Positions 26,360 through 35,666 of a stretch of 64,000 bases of DNA are shown here, piece by piece. Below the pieces are notes generated by a model. It had not been told where the DNA came from. It did not search any database and was given only the letters and a program-made list of their open reading frames with translations. Every line of letters begins with the position of its first letter. Within the stretch, counting starts at the first letter, position 1. Position numbers and translations under genes: made by a program. The DNA comes from G965203045 sp965203045 (GTDB taxonomy: Bacteria; Pseudomonadota; Gammaproteobacteria; PS1; Pseudothioglobaceae): positions 124,001 through 188,000 of the forward strand of contig OZ241850.1 of NCBI GenBank assembly GCA_965203045.1. The letters run 5' to 3'.

Positions 26360-26878
26360 ATGACGCTTAACTTAGAAGCTAAACAAGCAATTGTTGAACA
26401 GGTAAGTAGTATTGCAAAAAATGCTATTGCAGTCGGCGTTGCAAATTATAGTGGCTTAACTGTTGCTGAGATGACAAAACTTAGAACAAGTGCATTACAT
26501 ACAAATGTAGTACTAAAAGTGGTGAAAAATACCTTAGCTAAGCGTGCTTTGAAAAAAACTAACTGTGCTTGTATTGAAGGAGCGTTAACTGGTCAAGTAA
26601 TTTTAGGTTTTGCTGAACAAGACCCAGGCGCGGTAGCGCGCATTTTTCATCAATTTAAAGAAAAAAATGAAGATTTGGTAGTAACAGCACTAGGCATTAG
26701 TGGTGATTTTATTGCGCCGAGCGAACTCAAACGAATTGCCGATTTGCCAACTAAGGACCAATCAATCAGCTTAATAATGACACTAATTCTTGCACCTGTT
26801 GAAAGATTGGTAAAAACATTAAACGAAGTTCCAAGCAAAATTACCAGAACTATCTCAGTAATAGCAAAACAAAAATAA
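26360..26878 (+). CDS. rplJ: 50S ribosomal protein L10
   Basis: Base of the L7/L12 stalk and autoregulator of rplJL. 172 aa from the ATG at 26360. I prefer it over the in-frame GTG at 26354 because TGAGGAG (26347-26353) would overlap that codon but stands 6 nt before the ATG. Typical N-terminus MTLNLEAKQAIVEQV and helix-rich C-terminus that binds L12 dimers. Confidence 0.97.
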   Translation: MTLNLEAKQAIVEQVSSIAKNAIAVGVANYSGLTVAEMTKLRTSALHTNVVLKVVKNTLAKRALKKTNCACIEGALTGQVILGFAEQDPGAVARIFHQFKEKNEDLVVTALGISGDFIAPSELKRIADLPTKDQSISLIMTLILAPVERLVKTLNEVPSKITRTISVIAKQK

Positions 26879-26911
26879 TATTCTAAACAATTAATATAGG
26901 AGTTAAAAAAA

Positions 26912-27301
26912 ATGACAACTAAAACTAAAGAAGAAATTCTAGAAACGATCTCGCAAATGTCAGTAATGGATGTGGTTGATTTAGTATCAGCAATGGAGAA
27001 GAAATTTGGTGTCTCAGCTACTGCCGTTACTACCACCCCCGCTGCTACTGCTAGTGCCAGTGATACTAGCGCTGAGCTAACAGAACAAAAAAACGAATTT
27101 AATGTCATTATCACTGGTTTTGGAGACAAAAAAGTAGGCGTCATTAAAGCAGTGCGTAGCGCCACCAGCTTAGGCCTAAAAGAAGCTAAAGACCTAGTAG
27201 AAAGCGCACCATCACCAGTTAAAGAAGGCGTTGCTAAAGAAGAGGCAGAAAAACTAAAAACCGAACTAGAAGCAGCAGGTGCAACAATTGAGTTAAAGTA
27301 A
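26912..27301 (+). CDS. rplL: 50S ribosomal protein L7/L12
   Basis: Multicopy stalk protein that recruits translation GTPases. 129 aa: N-terminal dimerisation helices, an Ala/Thr-rich hinge (about 38-58) and a C-terminal globular domain with the conserved KKVGVIKAVRSATSLGLKEA stretch near 75-94 and LVESAPSPVKEGV. The hinge is richer in Thr and Ser than the usual Ala-rich one. AGGAG precedes the start. Confidence 0.98.
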   Translation: MTTKTKEEILETISQMSVMDVVDLVSAMEKKFGVSATAVTTTPAATASASDTSAELTEQKNEFNVIITGFGDKKVGVIKAVRSATSLGLKEAKDLVESAPSPVKEGVAKEEAEKLKTELEAAGATIELK

Positions 27302-27322
27302 TTTAACTACTGCTAATTACAT

Positions 27323-27355
27323 CCAATAATCCGCAGTTAGCTTATTGGGTTTTAT
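27323..27355 (+). terminator. Possible attenuator between rplL and rpoB
   Basis: A 7-bp stem CCAATAA (27323-27329)/TTATTGG (27342-27348) with a 12-nt loop, then GTTTTATT. It sits where E. coli has a partial terminator that lowers rpoBC expression relative to rplJL. Weak stem and broken T run, so only a candidate. Confidence 0.4.
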
Positions 27356-27388
27356 TCATCGTTAATATTTTTATTAGATTAAAGCAAT

Positions 27389-30300
27389 ATGTCTTATTCA
27401 TTTACAGAAAAAAAACGTATTAGAAATAGTTTTGGTTCCAAAGATAGCATAATTACTGAACCGGATTTATTAGCAACTACTCTTGATTCATTTCATCAGT
27501 TTCTACAAACTGAAATAGCTAAAAATAAACGTCAAGATATTGGGTTAGAATCAGTATTTAAATCAATTTTCCCGATCTCAGCAATGAATCATTATGCTGA
27601 ATTGGAATATGAAAATTATGAATTATTAGAACCTAAGTTTAGTGTTGCGGAATGCAAATTAAGAGGCATTACTTATGCTGCTGCTATTCGTGTTTCATTG
27701 CGTTTGGTATTATTTGATAAAAGCGGTTCTACTCTGAAGAAAAAACGTCGCCTGAAAGAGATAAAAAAACAAAGTGTCTATCTAGGCGACTTGCCACTTA
27801 TGACAAATACTGGCACTTTCGTTATCAATGGTACCGAACGCGTAGTAGTTTCACAATTACATCGCTCACCTGGGGTAATTTTTGAACACGATAAAGGTAA
27901 AACTCATAGCTCAGGTAAAATTTTATTCACTGCACGCATTATTCCTTATCGCGGTTCTTGGCTAGACTTTGAGTTTGACCATCATGATTGTTTATTTGTG
28001 CGTATTGACCGCAAGCGCAAATTGCCAATTAGTGTGCTACTAATGGCAATGGAAATGGATGCTCAAACTATTTTAAATGAATTTTATCATAATCATCGAA
28101 TTAATGTCAAAAACACAAGTATTGATTTATTACTAGATATCAATGATTTAAAAGATAGTATAGCTGAGTTTAAAATCAGGGTTAATAATAAGGTTTTGGT
28201 AGAAAAAGGTAGACGTATTACTGAAAAACATACCAAGAAGCTTAACCAAAAAAAGATTAATAAATTTAGTATTGATTATGAGTATTTACTTGGCAAAGTA
28301 TTGGCAAAAGATTTAGTTGATAAAGATACTGGTGAGATAATGGTCAGGTGCAATACTATTATCAACGAGCAAATTCTAGAATTTATTAAACAACAAAAAA
28401 TTAAAACTATTTATATTTTAAATATTAGCGATACAACAACAGGTCCTTATATAGCAGATACTTTGCGTATGGATGAAACTGACAGTTTCTTTTCCGCCAG
28501 AACACAAGTATATCACGTAATGCGACCAGGCGAACCAGCAACGCCCGAGGCAGTAGATAATTTATTTAATAATTTATTTTTCAGTACCACTCGTTATGAC
28601 TTGTCTAAAGTTGGACGCATGAAACTTAACCATCGCCTAGGTTTAAAAGGCGATGATAATGACCGTATTTTATCTAAAAGTGATATTTTGTGTGTTATTA
28701 AAAAACTAATTGATATTAAAGATTGCACCGACACAGTTGACGATGTTGATACTTTAGCAAATCGCCGCATTCGCTCTATTGGCGAGATGTTAGAAAACCA
28801 GTTTAGAATTGGTTTGGTGCGGGTAGAAAAAGCGGTCAAGGAGCGATTAAATCTAGCAGAGACTGATGAATTAATGCCCCAAGATTTAATCAATTCTAAA
28901 CCAATTTCATCGGCTATTAGAGAGTTTTTTGGTTCTAGTCAATTATCACAATTTATGGACCAAGTTAACCCTCTCTCAGGCGTTACCCACAAACGTCGTA
29001 TTTCAGCTTTAGGTCCAGGTGGACTAACGCGCGACAGAGCTGGTTTTGAAGTGCGAGATGTGCATCCGTCACATTATGGCCGTCTATGTCCAATAGAAAC
29101 GCCAGAGGGTCCTAATATCGGCTTGATTAACACTCTGGCAGTTTATGCACGCACTAATAGATACGGTTTCTTAGAAACACCTTACATAGTTGTTAAGAAT
29201 GGTATTTTAACCAAAAAGACAGTTTATATTTCAGCAATTAACGAATTTGGGCATACTATCGCTCAAGCCAATGCTAATGTTGATGGTAAGGGCCGCTTAA
29301 TTGATGATTTGGTATCTTGCAGACGTAATAATGAGTTTGTCCTCGTTGGGGCAAAAGAAGTAACTCTAATTGATGTATCATCTAAACAAATTGTCTCAGT
29401 AGCAGCGGCACTAATTCCATTTTTAGAACATGATGATGCTAACCGCGCGCTAATGGGTTCAAATATGCAACGTCAAGCTGTGCCTACATTAAGAGCGGAA
29501 AAACCCCTAGTTGGTACTGGTGTTGAACGAATAGTTGCCACTGATTCTAGGGTATGCGTTACCGCTAAAAATAGTGGTATTGTTGACCAAGTTGATGCTA
29601 GTAGAATTGTTATCCGTTCCAGTGATAAAAAAGATACTGCGAGCAAATTAGGGGTTGATATTTACAATCTTACCAAGTATAACCGCTCTAACCAAAATAC
29701 TGCTATCAATCAAAAAGCACTAGTTAAGTGTGGTGATAAGGTAAACAGAGATGATGTACTTGCTGACGGCCCTTCTACTGATTTAGGTGAATTATCACTG
29801 GGACAGAATATGAAAGTTGCGTTTATGCCTTGGCATGGTTATAACTTTGAAGACTCAATTTTAATATCTGAAAATATAATCCGCCAAGATAGCTACACTA
29901 GCATTCATATTGAAGAATTAACGGTATATTCACGTGAGACTAAATTAGGTCCTGAGGAAATTACTGTTGATTTACCAAATGTAAATGAAAGTGCTCTAGC
30001 TAAATTAGACCAATCAGGCATTGTTTATGTTGGCGCTAGAGTAAAAGGGGGAGATATTTTAGTCGGTAAAGTAACACCTAAGATAGAGTCAGTATTAAGC
30101 CCAGAAGAAAAATTATTACGTGCTATTTTTGGAGAAAAATCCAGTAGTGTTAAGGATAGTTCATTGCGTGTTGGCGCTGGTAAATCCGGAGTAGTAATTG
30201 ATGTACAAGTATTTACTCGCGATAGTATTAAAAAAGACGAACGTGCCCTTAATATCGACAAGGAATATCTAGCAAAAATTGAAAAAGACCTCAATGATGA

Positions 30301-31477
30301 ATTTAATATTATCAGCGATGATATTTGTCGCCGAGTACGTTTAAAATTAGTTGGTAACATTATCACCAAGACTACAGACGGCTTTAATAAGGGAACAAAA
30401 TTAACTAAAATAAAATTAGATACTACCAACCGCCAAACGCTGATAAATATTAGCATTGATGATAAAAGAACCCAACAAGAAGTAACAGCCTTGTTAAAAC
30501 AAATAACCAATAAAGAAGCCGAATTAAAACAAAATATTACCAACGAAAAACAAAAAATTAACGAAGGTGCTGACTTGCCGCCCGGAGTACAAAAAATGGT
30601 TAAAGTTTATCTGGCAACCAGAAAGCCTATTCAAGTAGGAGATAAAATGGCTGGTAGACACGGTAATAAAGGCGTTATTTCTCGTATTTCTCCAATAGAA
30701 GATATGCCTTATTTAGCCGATGGCTCAACAATTGATGTCGTTCTCAACCCCCTTGGAGTACCTTCACGAATGAATGTTGGTCAGGTTTTAGAAGCCCATC
30801 TGGGTTATGCTGCCAAAGGTTTGGGAACTAAAATCAATTTAATGTTAAATCAAAAACGTAAATCTATGGTTTCTCAAATACGTTCATTTTTAGACAAGAT
30901 TTATAATAATTTTGGTAAAAAAGAAGATTTTACTAAATTTAGTGATGATGAAATTATTGAGTTAGCAAAAAATTTACGCAACGGTGTACCTATGGCAACA
31001 CCTGTGTTTGATGGTATTAAGGAAAAGGAAATTAAAGCGCTACTAAAGCTGGCAAATTTATCAGAAAGTGGCCAAGAACAATTATTTGATGGTCGCACCG
31101 GAGAGGCTTTTGATAGACCAGTCACAGTGGGCTATATGTATATGTTAAAACTCAACCACTTAGTTGATGACAAAATGCACTCACGTTCAACTGGTCCTTA
31201 TAGTTTGGTAACCCAACAGCCTTTAAGTGGTAAAGCACAATTTGGTGGACAACGTTTTGGGGAAATGGAAGTGTGGGCATTGGAAGCTTATGGCGCCGCT
31301 TATACCTTGCGTGAAATGTTAACTATTAAATCTGATGACGTTGCTGGCCGTGCTAAAACTTATAAAAATATTGTTGATGGTCACAATATCATTGATTCTT
31401 TAGTTCCAGAGTCATTTAATGTGCTTACCAAAGAAATTCAATCATTAGGCATTGATATTGATTTAGAACAATATTGA
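27389..31477 (+). CDS. rpoB: DNA-directed RNA polymerase subunit beta
   Basis: Catalytic beta subunit of RNA polymerase. 1362 aa, close to the proteobacterial norm. Landmarks: the rifampicin-region core SQLSQFMDQVNPLSGVTHKRRISALGP (about 520-550, read in parts) with wild-type Asp, His and Ser; NALVAFMPW-type block as MKVAFMPWHGYNFEDS near 807-822; GDKMAGRHGNKGVIS near 1083; and C-terminal AQFGGQRFGEMEVWALEAYGAA (two adjoining parts). Followed by rpoC after 22 nt. Confidence 0.99.
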   Translation: MSYSFTEKKRIRNSFGSKDSIITEPDLLATTLDSFHQFLQTEIAKNKRQDIGLESVFKSIFPISAMNHYAELEYENYELLEPKFSVAECKLRGITYAAAIRVSLRLVLFDKSGSTLKKKRRLKEIKKQSVYLGDLPLMTNTGTFVINGTERVVVSQLHRSPGVIFEHDKGKTHSSGKILFTARIIPYRGSWLDFEFDHHDCLFVRIDRKRKLPISVLLMAMEMDAQTILNEFYHNHRINVKNTSIDLLLDINDLKDSIAEFKIRVNNKVLVEKGRRITEKHTKKLNQKKINKFSIDYEYLLGKVLAKDLVDKDTGEIMVRCNTIINEQILEFIKQQKIKTIYILNISDTTTGPYIADTLRMDETDSFFSARTQVYHVMRPGEPATPEAVDNLFNNLFFSTTRYDLSKVGRMKLNHRLGLKGDDNDRILSKSDILCVIKKLIDIKDCTDTVDDVDTLANRRIRSIGEMLENQFRIGLVRVEKAVKERLNLAETDELMPQDLINSKPISSAIREFFGSSQLSQFMDQVNPLSGVTHKRRISALGPGGLTRDRAGFEVRDVHPSHYGRLCPIETPEGPNIGLINTLAVYARTNRYGFLETPYIVVKNGILTKKTVYISAINEFGHTIAQANANVDGKGRLIDDLVSCRRNNEFVLVGAKEVTLIDVSSKQIVSVAAALIPFLEHDDANRALMGSNMQRQAVPTLRAEKPLVGTGVERIVATDSRVCVTAKNSGIVDQVDASRIVIRSSDKKDTASKLGVDIYNLTKYNRSNQNTAINQKALVKCGDKVNRDDVLADGPSTDLGELSLGQNMKVAFMPWHGYNFEDSILISENIIRQDSYTSIHIEELTVYSRETKLGPEEITVDLPNVNESALAKLDQSGIVYVGARVKGGDILVGKVTPKIESVLSPEEKLLRAIFGEKSSSVKDSSLRVGAGKSGVVIDVQVFTRDSIKKDERALNIDKEYLAKIEKDLNDEFNIISDDICRRVRLKLVGNIITKTTDGFNKGTKLTKIKLDTTNRQTLINISIDDKRTQQEVTALLKQITNKEAELKQNITNEKQKINEGADLPPGVQKMVKVYLATRKPIQVGDKMAGRHGNKGVISRISPIEDMPYLADGSTIDVVLNPLGVPSRMNVGQVLEAHLGYAAKGLGTKINLMLNQKRKSMVSQIRSFLDKIYNNFGKKEDFTKFSDDEIIELAKNLRNGVPMATPVFDGIKEKEIKALLKLANLSESGQEQLFDGRTGEAFDRPVTVGYMYMLKLNHLVDDKMHSRSTGPYSLVTQQPLSGKAQFGGQRFGEMEVWALEAYGAAYTLREMLTIKSDDVAGRAKTYKNIVDGHNIIDSLVPESFNVLTKEIQSLGIDIDLEQY

Positions 31478-31499
31478 TTTAATAACACAGGAGATTATT

Positions 31500-34400
31500 T
31501 TGAAAGATTTAGTAACCGCTTATAAACAACAAAACAAAGTCCAAGATTTTGATGCTGTCAAAGTTAGTTTAGCATCGCCGGAAAAAATTCGTTCTTGGTC
31601 TTTTGGTGAGGTTAAAAAATCGGAAACTATTAATTATCGTACTTTCAAGCCAGAGCGAGAAGGGTTGTTTTGCGCCAAAATTTTTGGTCCCATCAAAGAC
31701 TTTGAATGTTTGTGCGGTAAATACAAACGTATGAAGTTTCGCAATGTGGTTTGTGAAAAATGCGGAGTTGAGGTTACTTATACCAAAGTGCGCCGTGAAA
31801 GAATGGGACATATTGAACTAGCAGCACCCGTTGCTCATATTTGGTATTTAAAGTCATTGCCATCGCGGCTTGGTTTATTATTAGATATGACTCTTAAAGA
31901 TATTGAACGTGTCTTGTATTTTGAAGCTTATTTAGTTACTAATATTGGTAGTAGCGACTTAAAATTAAAGCAATTGCTAACAGAAGATGCTTATTTTGAA
32001 GCACTTGATAAATATGGAGATGGTGAATTTGAAGCTAAAATGGGTGCAGAGGCTTTAGAAGAAGTCTTAAAAGAAATGGATTTACTAGCAGAAGCTGAAC
32101 AATTAAAAATAGAAATTAAAAGTACTAAGTCCGAGACTAAACTTAAAAAAATCAATGCGCGACTAAAGCTCATTAATTCACTAATTGCTTCTGCCAATAA
32201 GCCTGAATGGATGGTTTTAAATGTTATTCCGGTGCTACCACCGGACCTACGTCCACTAGTTCCGCTAGAAGGCGGTAGATTCGCAACCAGTGACCTAAAT
32301 GACTTATACCGCCGCGTTATCAACCGCAATAATCGTTTAGCAAGGTTGCTAGAATTAGACGCCCCAGATATTATTATTCGTAATGAAAAAAGAATGCTGC
32401 AAGAATCAGTAGATTCACTACTTGATAATGGTCGTCGCGGTCGCGCAGTAGTAGGTAATAATCATCGTCCACTAAAATCTATTGCCGATATGATTAAAGG
32501 TAAACAAGGGCGCTTTCGTCAAAATTTATTAGGTAAACGTGTTGACTACTCAGGACGGTCAGTAATTGTAGTTGGCCCTTATTTGAAACTACACCAGTGC
32601 GGCTTGCCTAAAAAAATGGCGCTTGAACTATTCAAACCTTTTGTATTTAATCGCTTGCAAGAACAAGGTTATGCCTCTTCAATCAAAGCAGCAAAACGTT
32701 TAGTTGATAACCAGTCTAACGAAGTCTGGGACATTTTAGCTAATGTAGTCCATCAGCACCCAATTTTATTAAATCGCGCGCCAACCTTACACCGTCTTGG
32801 CGTACAAGCATTTGAACCGCTATTAATTGAAGGTAAAGCAATTCAACTGCATCCACTAGTTTGTACTGCATTTAACGCCGACTTTGACGGCGACCAGATG
32901 GCAGTACATGTGCCTTTATCTGAAGAAGCGCAATTAGAAGCGAGAACATTGATGCTAGCCTCAAACAATGTGCTCTCACTTGCCAGTGGCGACCCTATTA
33001 TTATTCCTTCACAAGATGTAGTTTTGGGCTTATATTATATGACTAGGGAAAAACAGCAACAAACTGACAAATACGCAATTTTTGCTAATGCAATAGAAGC
33101 TAAAAACGCCTATGAAGCTAAAATATTAAACCTACATAGCCGTATTAAATTAAGGGTAATTGACTACCAAAAAACCACATCAGGTTTAAAAATAGCGCAA
33201 AAACGTATTGTTAACACTACTATTGGTCGGGCTATTTTTTCTACTATCCTACCTCAAGGACTAAATTTTGACCTCATTAACCAGCCTTTAACTAAAAAAG
33301 CAGTATCAAACTTAATTTATGCTTGCTATCGCCAGCTTTCTTTAAAAGAAACAGTTATTCTTGCTGACCAAATGATGTATATGGGCTTTGAATTTTCCAC
33401 TAAATCAGGCATTTCTTTTTGTTCCAACGATATGGTTATTCCTAAAGAAAAATCTAATTTAATTAGTCAGGCAGAAGATCAAATTAAAGAGGTACAATCG
33501 CAATTTGGTTCTGGCATTCTTACCGACGGCGAACGTTACAATAAAGTAATCGATATTTGGTCTAAAACCTCTGAGGAAGTTGCTAAATCAATGATGGATA
33601 AAATTGGCTTTGAACAAACTGCCATTCAAGGTGGCAAAACTAAAAAACAACCCTCTTTTAACTCAATTTATATGATGGCCGATTCCGGCGCACGAGGTTC
33701 TGCGGTCCAAATTAGACAGCTAGGTGGCATGCGTGGTTTAATGGCAAAACCCGATGGTAGCATTATTGAAACACCAATTACCGCAAATTTCCGCGAAGGT
33801 TTGAACATATTACAATATTTTATTTCTACCCATGGTGCTAGAAAAGGTTTAGCAGATACAGCATTAAAAACCGCTAATTCAGGTTATCTAACACGTCGCT
33901 TAGTTGATGTAGCTCAAGATTTGGTCATCATTGAAGAAGATTGCAATACTAAAGAAGGCTTGACAATTAAAGCTATTATTGAGGGTGGCAATGTAGTCCA
34001 AACCTTAGGCGAAGGTGTTTTAGGTCGGGTACTATGTGAAGATATTTATACCGATTCTGGCAAGATATTATTTGAAAAAGGTTTGCTTATTAGTGAACCC
34101 CATATTGATGCAGTTAATGAAAACGGCATTGAATCAATCAAAGTGCGATCCACTATTACATGTCAAAGTCATTACGGGGTTTGTGCTAAATGTTATGGTA
34201 GCGATATGGCACACGGCGATTTGGTTAGTATTGGTGAGGCTGTTGGTGTTATTGCTGCTCAATCTATAGGCGAACCCGGCACCCAATTAACAATGAGAAC
34301 TTTTCACATCGGTGGCACAGCCCAAGCAGTCTCTATTGTTAATAGTGTGGTAGTTAATATTAACGGTTTTGTCAACTTTGAAAATATTCGCCATGTTAAA

Positions 34401-35666
34401 AATAATGAAGGTGATTTAGTAGTTACTTCACGTTCGGGAGAATTGTCAATTAAAAATAATAAAAACATAGAAAAGGAGCGCTACAAAGTTCCTTATGGCG
34501 CATCCATTAAAGTCAGCGATGGCGATAAAGTTAAGGCAAAGGATAAAATTGCCATCTGGGACCCACACGCCCATCCAATTATTTCTGATTGGAATGCAAA
34601 AATTGCCTTTGAAAATTTTATTGAAGGTATTACCGTTAATAAAGTAATAGATGAACTAACCGGTATTCCCAGTTATGAGGTTATTACTGATGGTGCCCAA
34701 ACCGATAAAACCCAGCGCGCACTAGTTAAATTATTGAATAAAAAGAATAAAAATAAAATCTTATCTACTCATTACTTACCACTAAAAGCAAAAATTTCTC
34801 TAAACGATGGTGATACCATCCACGCCGGTGATGTCCTAGCAAAAGTACCCAGAGCTAGCGCTAGAAACACTGATATTACTGGCGGCTTGCCTCGAGTTGC
34901 TGACCTTTTTGAAGCTAGAAAAGCCAAAGACCATGCTATTTTAGCCCAAACTAGTGGCGTAGTTAGTTTTGGTAAAGAAACCAAAAGTAAAGCACGCTTG
35001 GTCATCACTGATGACAGTGGTGACGAAATGGAAATGATGATTCATAAATGGCGTCAAATCAATGTATTTGAAGGAGAAAAAGTAACCAAAGGTGATATAA
35101 TTTGCGATGGACCAAGTAACGCTCATGATATTTTAGCATTATTAGGTGTTGAAAAATTAGCCCATTATTTAGTTAAAGAAGTCCAAGATGTTTATCGCCT
35201 ACAAGGTGTAAAAATCCACAATAAACATATTGAAGCCATTATCAAACAAATGCTAAGAAAAGTGGAGATCGTTGATGCTGGAGATTCTTCTTTTATCAAA
35301 GGCGAGATAGTAGAATTTGTGCGTTTGCGTTTAGAAAATAATCAATTAGCCAAACAAAATAAACAACAAGCAACTTTTAATCGTTTATTAATGGGTATTA
35401 CTAAAGCATCATTATCAACAGAGTCCTTCATCTCTGCTGCTTCTTTCCAAGAGACTACCAGAGTATTAACCGAAGCGGCTACTACTGGACGCAGAGATGA
35501 TTTGCACGGATTAAAAGAAAACGTAATTGTCGGACGTTTAATCCCAGCCGGTACTGGTTTTTCTGCCCACCAAAAACGCAAAGAAAGACGTTTAATACAA
35601 AGTCAAAACCTAGGTTCAAATAAACAAAACACAGCTGAGCTAAGCCAAGAACTCAACAAAATCTAA
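31500..35666 (+). CDS. rpoC: DNA-directed RNA polymerase subunit beta'
   Basis: Largest polymerase subunit carrying the catalytic Mg. 1388 aa from a TTG start (31500) with AGGAG 6 nt upstream. The N-terminal zinc site CLCGKYK...CEKCG is near 70-88; the catalytic NADFDGDQM is at residues 459-467; the second zinc site (CQSHYGVCAKCYG) is near 890. The C-terminus overlaps the 3' end of murE on the other strand by 27 nt, so there is no terminator between the two convergent operons. Confidence 0.99.
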   Translation: MKDLVTAYKQQNKVQDFDAVKVSLASPEKIRSWSFGEVKKSETINYRTFKPEREGLFCAKIFGPIKDFECLCGKYKRMKFRNVVCEKCGVEVTYTKVRRERMGHIELAAPVAHIWYLKSLPSRLGLLLDMTLKDIERVLYFEAYLVTNIGSSDLKLKQLLTEDAYFEALDKYGDGEFEAKMGAEALEEVLKEMDLLAEAEQLKIEIKSTKSETKLKKINARLKLINSLIASANKPEWMVLNVIPVLPPDLRPLVPLEGGRFATSDLNDLYRRVINRNNRLARLLELDAPDIIIRNEKRMLQESVDSLLDNGRRGRAVVGNNHRPLKSIADMIKGKQGRFRQNLLGKRVDYSGRSVIVVGPYLKLHQCGLPKKMALELFKPFVFNRLQEQGYASSIKAAKRLVDNQSNEVWDILANVVHQHPILLNRAPTLHRLGVQAFEPLLIEGKAIQLHPLVCTAFNADFDGDQMAVHVPLSEEAQLEARTLMLASNNVLSLASGDPIIIPSQDVVLGLYYMTREKQQQTDKYAIFANAIEAKNAYEAKILNLHSRIKLRVIDYQKTTSGLKIAQKRIVNTTIGRAIFSTILPQGLNFDLINQPLTKKAVSNLIYACYRQLSLKETVILADQMMYMGFEFSTKSGISFCSNDMVIPKEKSNLISQAEDQIKEVQSQFGSGILTDGERYNKVIDIWSKTSEEVAKSMMDKIGFEQTAIQGGKTKKQPSFNSIYMMADSGARGSAVQIRQLGGMRGLMAKPDGSIIETPITANFREGLNILQYFISTHGARKGLADTALKTANSGYLTRRLVDVAQDLVIIEEDCNTKEGLTIKAIIEGGNVVQTLGEGVLGRVLCEDIYTDSGKILFEKGLLISEPHIDAVNENGIESIKVRSTITCQSHYGVCAKCYGSDMAHGDLVSIGEAVGVIAAQSIGEPGTQLTMRTFHIGGTAQAVSIVNSVVVNINGFVNFENIRHVKNNEGDLVVTSRSGELSIKNNKNIEKERYKVPYGASIKVSDGDKVKAKDKIAIWDPHAHPIISDWNAKIAFENFIEGITVNKVIDELTGIPSYEVITDGAQTDKTQRALVKLLNKKNKNKILSTHYLPLKAKISLNDGDTIHAGDVLAKVPRASARNTDITGGLPRVADLFEARKAKDHAILAQTSGVVSFGKETKSKARLVITDDSGDEMEMMIHKWRQINVFEGEKVTKGDIICDGPSNAHDILALLGVEKLAHYLVKEVQDVYRLQGVKIHNKHIEAIIKQMLRKVEIVDAGDSSFIKGEIVEFVRLRLENNQLAKQNKQQATFNRLLMGITKASLSTESFISAASFQETTRVLTEAATTGRRDDLHGLKENVIVGRLIPAGTGFSAHQKRKERRLIQSQNLGSNKQNTAELSQELNKI

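Noticed and set aside
26650..27165. 171-aa minus-strand frame across rplJ and rplL
   Set aside because: Antisense to two ribosomal protein genes of certain identity; composition is typical of a shadow.
30025..30543. 172-aa minus-strand frame inside rpoB
   Set aside because: Shadow of the rpoB coding strand; no start context or recognisable domain.
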